A DNA stretch of 38,626 nt, from NCBI GenBank assembly GCA_025965695.1, contig JAOPWM010000006.1:1-38626 (forward strand), read 5' to 3'. Below are positions 34,293 through 38,626 of the stretch, in pieces. Position 1 is the first letter of the stretch. Every line of letters begins with the position of its first letter. The DNA is from Blastococcus sp. GTDB lineage: Bacteria > Actinomycetota > Actinomycetes > Mycobacteriales > Geodermatophilaceae. The position numbers were made by a program, and so were the translations under genes. The notes beneath the pieces were generated by a model. The model did not search any database and was not told where the DNA came from. It was given only the letters and a program-made list of their open reading frames with translations.

Positions 34293-34581
34293 CCCCTTGG
34301 GGAGGCCGGCGTCGACGGAAAGCCCGCTCAGCCACCACCGCGACCGCGGGGATGAGGGCGGCGATGCTGGACCAGCGCCCCATCTGCGCCGATAGGGTGC
34401 CTGCTTCAGCCATTCCTCGGGCTGCGCCGACCCGCCGCCTGACTCAAGGAGCACGCTGGGACCCCTTCGCACAGCAGTTGCGGTCAGGACGGACGTTCCG
34501 ACCCGCAGCAATTTCGTCCCTGTGGGCGCTCCTGTCGGCAGGGCAGCGGGGAACTCTGGAACCGAATACGAGGAGACGCGA

Positions 34582-35097
34582 ATGATCGAGGTCTGCGAGA
34601 CCGTGAACATCGACGGAGGAGTGCTCGTCGGGCACGACGGATCGGAGTGCGCCCAGGAGGCGCTGGCCTGGGCGGCGGGGCTGGCCGGCCGGGCGGGGCT
34701 GGAGCTGCACGTGGTCCGTGCGTGGGGCCTGACCACCGCGCCGCGGCCGGCCGCGTGGGAACCCGGATTCGTGCCGCCGATGACGGATTACGAGCAGGCG
34801 GTCCGCGACGAGCTGGACGCCCACGTGGCGGGTGCCGCGCTCGAACCATCGGTGCGGGTGCGCACTCACGTACTGCACCGGCCGCCGGTCAAGGGGCTGA
34901 TCGATGCGGCGAAGAGGGTGGACCTGCTGGTCGTGGGCGCGCGAGGTCTCGGGGGCTTCACCGGCCTGCTTCTCGGCTCAGTGAGCGACCAGTGCGTGCA
35001 CCACGCGCCCTGCCCGGTGACCGTGGTGCGAACCGGTGCCGGCAGGCCGCTGCCACTCGTCGCCGCAGTGACGATGGATTCCGCCGCCCGGGGGTGA
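34582..35097 (+). CDS. Universal stress protein (ATP-binding UspA domain)
   Basis: A 171-residue single UspA domain. The N-terminal strand ILVGHDGSECAQEAL is visible as VLVGHDGSE, and the ATP-binding signature GARGLGGFTGLLLGSVS gives the exact G-2x-G-9x-G-S pattern, so ATP binding is expected. In actinobacteria such proteins accumulate in hypoxia and stationary phase. ATG 34582 has GAGGAG upstream (34569-34574); the frame extends 20 codons further without conservation. It is convergent with the small membrane protein gene, and between the ATPase and acetate kinase genes. Two-domain Usp forms exist; this one has a single domain plus a short tail. Confidence 0.9.
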   Translation: MIEVCETVNIDGGVLVGHDGSECAQEALAWAAGLAGRAGLELHVVRAWGLTTAPRPAAWEPGFVPPMTDYEQAVRDELDAHVAGAALEPSVRVRTHVLHRPPVKGLIDAAKRVDLLVVGARGLGGFTGLLLGSVSDQCVHHAPCPVTVVRTGAGRPLPLVAAVTMDSAARG

Positions 35098-35183
35098 CCG
35101 CAGGCGGTCACGCCCGATCAGCGGTGGTCGCCGGTGCACCCGCGGCAATGCTTGGTGACTCCTCGGTGGTCGGTGCCGCTGCT

Positions 35184-35654
35184 TCACTCCTCCGGCTCGG
35201 CGGCGAGGACGCACACCGTCACGCCGACCAGTGCGAAGACCGCTTCGAGAGGCTGGAAACCCATCCATGCCAGTTCGGCGAGCTCGAAGCACACGAGTCC
35301 GAGCCCCGCTACCAGGGACAACTCGCGTGCGTGCCGGCCGCGGCGCCACTCCCACGTTCCGGCTGCGGTGAAACCGCCGCCGACCAGGGTCGCCAGCAGG
35401 AGGCCGGGTAGGCGCCAGTCGGGAAATGGACTGCCTGCTAGTGCGACCACAGGTGCATGAAGCAGGGAACCGTCTGGTCGGGCGGCGAGCAGGACTCCTC
35501 CGACCACGGCGGCGGTAGCTGTCCCGAGCTCGAGGCCGATCAACAGACGCAGCCGACCGGCTCGTGGGGCAACTCCGTCCGCGGTGTTGCCGTCGCTCGT
35601 CCAACGGGCGGCACGTATCGGCGCCACCGTTCCCGTCTCGTCGAGCTCAGCCAT
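35184..35654 (-). CDS. Small four-helix membrane protein, unknown function
   Basis: A 156-residue protein with about four hydrophobic segments: LLIGLELGTATAAVVGGVLLAA, LPGLLLATLVGGGFTAAGTW, LSLVAGLGLVCFELAELAWM and EAVFALVGVTVCVLAA. The 30-residue N-terminus is polar. ATG 35654 is chosen; an upstream ATG in frame (35669) is possible. The start overlaps the acetate kinase stop by 8 bases, so it is the last gene of the phosphoketolase-acetate kinase operon. I do not recognise the family. Confidence 0.7.
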   Translation of the reverse strand: MAELDETGTVAPIRAARWTSDGNTADGVAPRAGRLRLLIGLELGTATAAVVGGVLLAARPDGSLLHAPVVALAGSPFPDWRLPGLLLATLVGGGFTAAGTWEWRRGRHARELSLVAGLGLVCFELAELAWMGFQPLEAVFALVGVTVCVLAAEPEE

Positions 35655-36753
35655 GCACGACCACGCCATCTATCAGGGCGCCGGCGAGCAGTCGTCTGGT
35701 CTGGCGGTCCATCACCCGTTCCTCGTCGGCGGTGACCACCACGGTCCGCACCGGGGCACCCGGCGCACTGACGTCCCCCGGCACGGGAGCCACGCCGTCC
35801 GTGACCACCCCGAGGTGCCTGAGCCGGCTGGTGACCGCGTCCCGGACCGGGGCCGAGTGCTCGCCGATCCCGCCGGTGAACACCAGGGTGTCCAGCCCGC
35901 CGAGCACGGCGGTGTAGCCGGCCACTCCTATCGCGACGGAAGTCGTGAACACCTCTAGGGCCAGCTTGCAGTCCCGGTCGCCGACGGCGGCCCGGCGAGT
36001 CAACTCGGCGACGTCGGTCAGTCCACCGCTCATCCCGGCCAGACCCGAGGAACGGTCGACCAGCCCGCGCAGGTCCGTGGTGGACCACCCCCGGTCGGCC
36101 AGGAACAGCAGCACCTCGGGGTCGAGGTCGCCGCTGCGACTGGCCGAGGGCAGGCCGCCGGTGGGGGAGAAGCTCATGGATGTCCTCACTGAGAGCCCCC
36201 CGCGCACGGCGGTGATGCTGCAGCCGCCGCCGAGGTGGGCGACCACCGCGCGCCCGAGCCCTGGGACGGTGTCCACGACGTGCTGCACCGACAGGCCGTG
36301 GAAGCCGTAGCGGCGGATCCCCAGGGCCATGACCGCATCGGGTAGCGGCAGTCGGTGCGCGGCCGGTGACAGGGTGGCGTGGAAGGCGGTGTCGAAGCAC
36401 GCCACGTGCGGCAGGTCGGGCCAGCGGGCCCGGGCGGCGTCGATCGAGTCCAGGTCACCCGGCAGGTGCAGCGGGGCGAAGTCCACAAGTGCGCGGAGCG
36501 CGGCCACAAATTCGTCGTCGACCCGCTCGGGCTGGACGTGGACCGGCCCACCGTGCACCACCCGGTGCGCCACCGCCGACGGCGTCAACCCGGCCGCCGC
36601 CAGTCGCTCGACGACATCGGCGATCGCGCTGCCGACGTCGGCGGTCGGACGGGGTACGTGACGGTCGAACAGCCGCGCGCCCGAGGCGTCGTGGGCCGCC
36701 ACCTTCAGCGACCGTGACCCCGGGTTGATCGCGAGGATGACCGGCCCAATCAC
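35647..36753 (-). CDS. ackA: Acetate kinase
   Basis: A 368-residue acetate kinase (ASKHA fold) making acetate and ATP from acetyl phosphate. Motifs: NPGSRSLK (10-17), HRVVHGG, FDTAFHATL, HLGGGCSITAV, SGDLDPEVLLFL and GGIGEHSAPVR. The first motif is usually N-x-G-S-S-S-x-K, so Ser is replaced by Arg at one position; with the short length (about 400 is usual) this marks a divergent but complete subfamily. GTG 36753 overlaps the phosphoketolase stop codon (GTGA), a near-obligate pairing because phosphoketolase makes its substrate. No pta gene is present. Confidence 0.93.
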   Translation of the reverse strand: MIGPVILAINPGSRSLKVAAHDASGARLFDRHVPRPTADVGSAIADVVERLAAAGLTPSAVAHRVVHGGPVHVQPERVDDEFVAALRALVDFAPLHLPGDLDSIDAARARWPDLPHVACFDTAFHATLSPAAHRLPLPDAVMALGIRRYGFHGLSVQHVVDTVPGLGRAVVAHLGGGCSITAVRGGLSVRTSMSFSPTGGLPSASRSGDLDPEVLLFLADRGWSTTDLRGLVDRSSGLAGMSGGLTDVAELTRRAAVGDRDCKLALEVFTTSVAIGVAGYTAVLGGLDTLVFTGGIGEHSAPVRDAVTSRLRHLGVVTDGVAPVPGDVSAPGAPVRTVVVTADEERVMDRQTRRLLAGALIDGVVVHG

Positions 36754-38626
36754 CCCGACCAGCGCCAGTTCCGCACCTCGGGCATGTCCTCGAAGTGCTC
36801 TCGGATGTAGCCGTGGTGCCGATCGAGCATCTGCCGGCAGTGCGCGGCCAACTCCTCGCCGCCCTGGGGAACACGGCGCGCGTGCCGGAGTGCGTCGAGG
36901 GCCAGGTGGTAACGGCTCATCCGGTTCAGCACGACCATGTCGAACGGCGTGGTCGTCGTCCCCTGTTCCTCGAAGCCGCGCACGTGGAAGCGCGCGGCAC
37001 CGGGACGCCCGTGCAGCAACTGATGCACCGCCCGCGGATAGCCGTGGAAGGCGAACACGACGTCGGCGTCATCGGTGAACAGCCGGCGGAAGTGCTCGGA
37101 AGTGAACCCGTGCGGGTGCACGTCCGGCGGTAGGAGCGCCATCAGGTCGACGACGTTGACCATGCGGACGCGCAACCAGGGCACCCACTGCCGCAGCAGT
37201 TCAGCAGCGGCGAGCACCTCCATGGTGGGCACGTCGCCGGCAGCAGCCAGGACCACGTCCGGCTCGTCGAGCTGGTCGGACTCCGTCCCCGCCCACTCCC
37301 ACACCGAAGCTCCGGCGGCGCAGTGCGCGGCGGCCTCGGTCATCGTCAGGTACTGCAGATGCGACTGCTTGTCGGCCACCACCAGATTGACGTGGTCGAC
37401 ACTGCGCAGGCAGTGGTCGGCGACCGACAGAAGGCAATTGGCGTCCGGCGGCAGCCACACGCGGACGACGGCCGGTGACAGTGGAATCACCGTGTCGATC
37501 AGCCCGGGACCCTGGTGGCTGAAGCCGTTGTGGTCGTTGCGCCAGCAAGTACTGGTCAGCAGGATCGTCAGGGAGGACACCGGCGCGCGCCAGGGCAGCT
37601 CGGTGGCGTGTTGCAGCCACTTGACGTGCTGGATCACCATCGACGCGCTGACCATGGCGAACGCCTCATAGGTGGCGAACAGCCCGTGCCGCCCGGACAG
37701 CAGGTAGCCCTCCAGCCAGCCCTCGCAGAGGTGCTCGGACAGCACCTCCATCACCCGGCCGTGCGGTGACACCGCGTCGTCGGTCGGCAGCACCTCGGCC
37801 TGCAGGCAGCGGTCGGTCACCTCGAAGACCGACTGCAGCCGGTTGCTGGCCGTCTCGTCGGGACAGAACAGCCGGAAGTCACCTCCGCCGTCCGCGGTCG
37901 TCGTCCGCCGGTACACCTCGGCCAGGAGCTCACCCAGCGGATGCGTCGTCTCGTGCGACGTCGTCCCGGGCGAGGGGATGTCGAGCGCGTAGCCGTCGAG
38001 CGCGGGTAGGTCCAGCGGACGACGCAGCCGGCCGCCATTGGCGTAGGGCGTCGACCCCATCCGGAGGTCGCCCTCAGGAGCGAGGGCGGCGAGCTCGGGT
38101 GCCAGCGCACCCGTGGCGGTGAACTGGAGCTCGGGGGAGTAGGAACGCAGCCAGACCTCGAGCAGGGCCAGGTGCGCGTCGTCGGTCTGAACGCCGGACA
38201 AGGGGACCTGGTGGGCCCGGAACGTGCCCTCCACCTGTACACCGTCGACGACGGCCGGCCCGGTCCAGCCCTTCGGCGTGCGCAGCACGATCGCCGGCCA
38301 GCCTGGGCGGGCGTCGGTGCCTCCGGCGCGGGCCGCGCGTTGGATTTCGGTGATCCGGTCGTGCGCGCGCCGCAGTGCGGCCTCCAGGTCCGTGAAGACC
38401 AGCCGCGGGTCGTCGCCGGACACCACCACCGGGGCCCAGCCCTGGCTGGCCAGGTAGGCGCATACTTCCGCGTCCGACGACCGGCCCCACACGGAGGCAC
38501 TGCTGATCTTGTAGCCGTTGAGGTGCAGGACGGGAAGGACGGCGCCGTCGCGGCGGGCGTCGAGGTAGGCGGGGATCTTCCAGGACCCGGACAGCGGCCC
38601 CGTCTCGGCCTCGCCGTCGCCGACGA
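36750..38626 (-). CDS. xfp: Xylulose-5-phosphate/fructose-6-phosphate phosphoketolase, 5' end beyond window
   Basis: A thiamine-diphosphate enzyme splitting xylulose-5-P or fructose-6-P into acetyl phosphate plus glyceraldehyde-3-P or erythrose-4-P. About 625 of roughly 800 residues are visible. The frame is open to the right edge and begins VGDGEAETGPLSGSWK, HLNGYKI (the TPP-binding GDG and the phosphoketolase loop), so the real start is outside the window; the GTG at 38492 is not the true start. Further motifs: PKGWTGP, RNDHNGFSHQGPGLID and FHGYPRAVHQLLHGRPG. The stop overlaps the ackA start (GTGA). Phosphoketolase plus acetate kinase gives ATP without the electron transport chain, useful under low oxygen. 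Confidence 0.95.
   Translation of the reverse strand, partial: VGDGEAETGPLSGSWKIPAYLDARRDGAVLPVLHLNGYKISSASVWGRSSDAEVCAYLASQGWAPVVVSGDDPRLVFTDLEAALRRAHDRITEIQRAARAGGTDARPGWPAIVLRTPKGWTGPAVVDGVQVEGTFRAHQVPLSGVQTDDAHLALLEVWLRSYSPELQFTATGALAPELAALAPEGDLRMGSTPYANGGRLRRPLDLPALDGYALDIPSPGTTSHETTHPLGELLAEVYRRTTTADGGGDFRLFCPDETASNRLQSVFEVTDRCLQAEVLPTDDAVSPHGRVMEVLSEHLCEGWLEGYLLSGRHGLFATYEAFAMVSASMVIQHVKWLQHATELPWRAPVSSLTILLTSTCWRNDHNGFSHQGPGLIDTVIPLSPAVVRVWLPPDANCLLSVADHCLRSVDHVNLVVADKQSHLQYLTMTEAAAHCAAGASVWEWAGTESDQLDEPDVVLAAAGDVPTMEVLAAAELLRQWVPWLRVRMVNVVDLMALLPPDVHPHGFTSEHFRRLFTDDADVVFAFHGYPRAVHQLLHGRPGAARFHVRGFEEQGTTTTPFDMVVLNRMSRYHLALDALRHARRVPQGGEELAAHCRQMLDRHHGYIREHFEDMPEVRNWRWSG

Noticed and set aside
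34440-34581. A DosR-type box before the universal stress protein
   Set aside because: GGACGTTCCGACCC is present, but with spacing off by one base from the other two sites, so not counted as a copy.

Overview
The window is high-GC actinobacterial DNA. GTG starts, 4-base ATGA/GTGA overlaps and hexamers resembling a -10 box 6-8 bases before start codons are common. The gene content (EttA, type II truncated haemoglobin, a Rv2466c-like mycothiol-type nitroreductase, an Eis-type acetyltransferase, CtaJ and DUF5130 proteins) fits a free-living member of the Geodermatophilaceae or Frankiales rather than a mycobacterium, but the genus is an inference.

Bases 1-21.6 kb are conserved core. In order: ettA (5' end outside the window), an acyl-CoA thioesterase, a bioY-bioM-bioN biotin uptake operon with a trailing MOSC gene, and a minus-strand series (S9 prolyl oligopeptidase, MscS channel, MFS exporter, truncated haemoglobin glbO, GH13 alpha-glucosidase aglA). 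Then come an HNH endonuclease, a SCO6745-family protein, a nitrilase-superfamily amidohydrolase, an amidase, a small cytochrome aa3 oxidase subunit (ctaJ-like), a DUF5130 protein, pepN, the nitroreductase-like DsbA protein, an SDR, a DUF429 protein and rpiB. Apart from insertions, the gene content follows the M. tuberculosis Rv2465c-Rv2477c neighbourhood (recalled, not searched). That synteny supports several calls, notably ctaJ-DUF5130.

Bases 21.6-26.6 kb hold an Eis-like acetyltransferase, a NarL-type response regulator with a sensor kinase broken by one missing base beside its phospho-acceptor His, a SnoaL-tailed ECF sigma factor and a VOC protein.

From about 26.5 kb the region becomes accessory. 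An orphan r1t-type phage holin lies next to a 46-base fragment matching the 3' half of a tRNA-Gly, the usual footprint of an integrative element. To its right are an alpha/beta hydrolase, a decayed IS110 transposase (a nonsense codon and two frameshifts), and an energy/stress module: a slipin, a P2-type cation ATPase, a universal stress protein, a small membrane protein, acetate kinase and phosphoketolase (5' end outside the window). Inside this module two gene remnants, a membrane protein and a GT4 glycosyltransferase, meet at a junction that has removed both 5' ends. The mix resembles hypoxia/dormancy gene sets of other actinobacteria. No CRISPR array, rRNA or complete tRNA was seen, and no wholly new system can be claimed. 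The best leads are the tRNA/holin boundary, the repeat pair at 16.2 and 19.6 kb, the respiratory small-subunit locus and the slipin-ATPase-USP-acetate kinase-phosphoketolase island.
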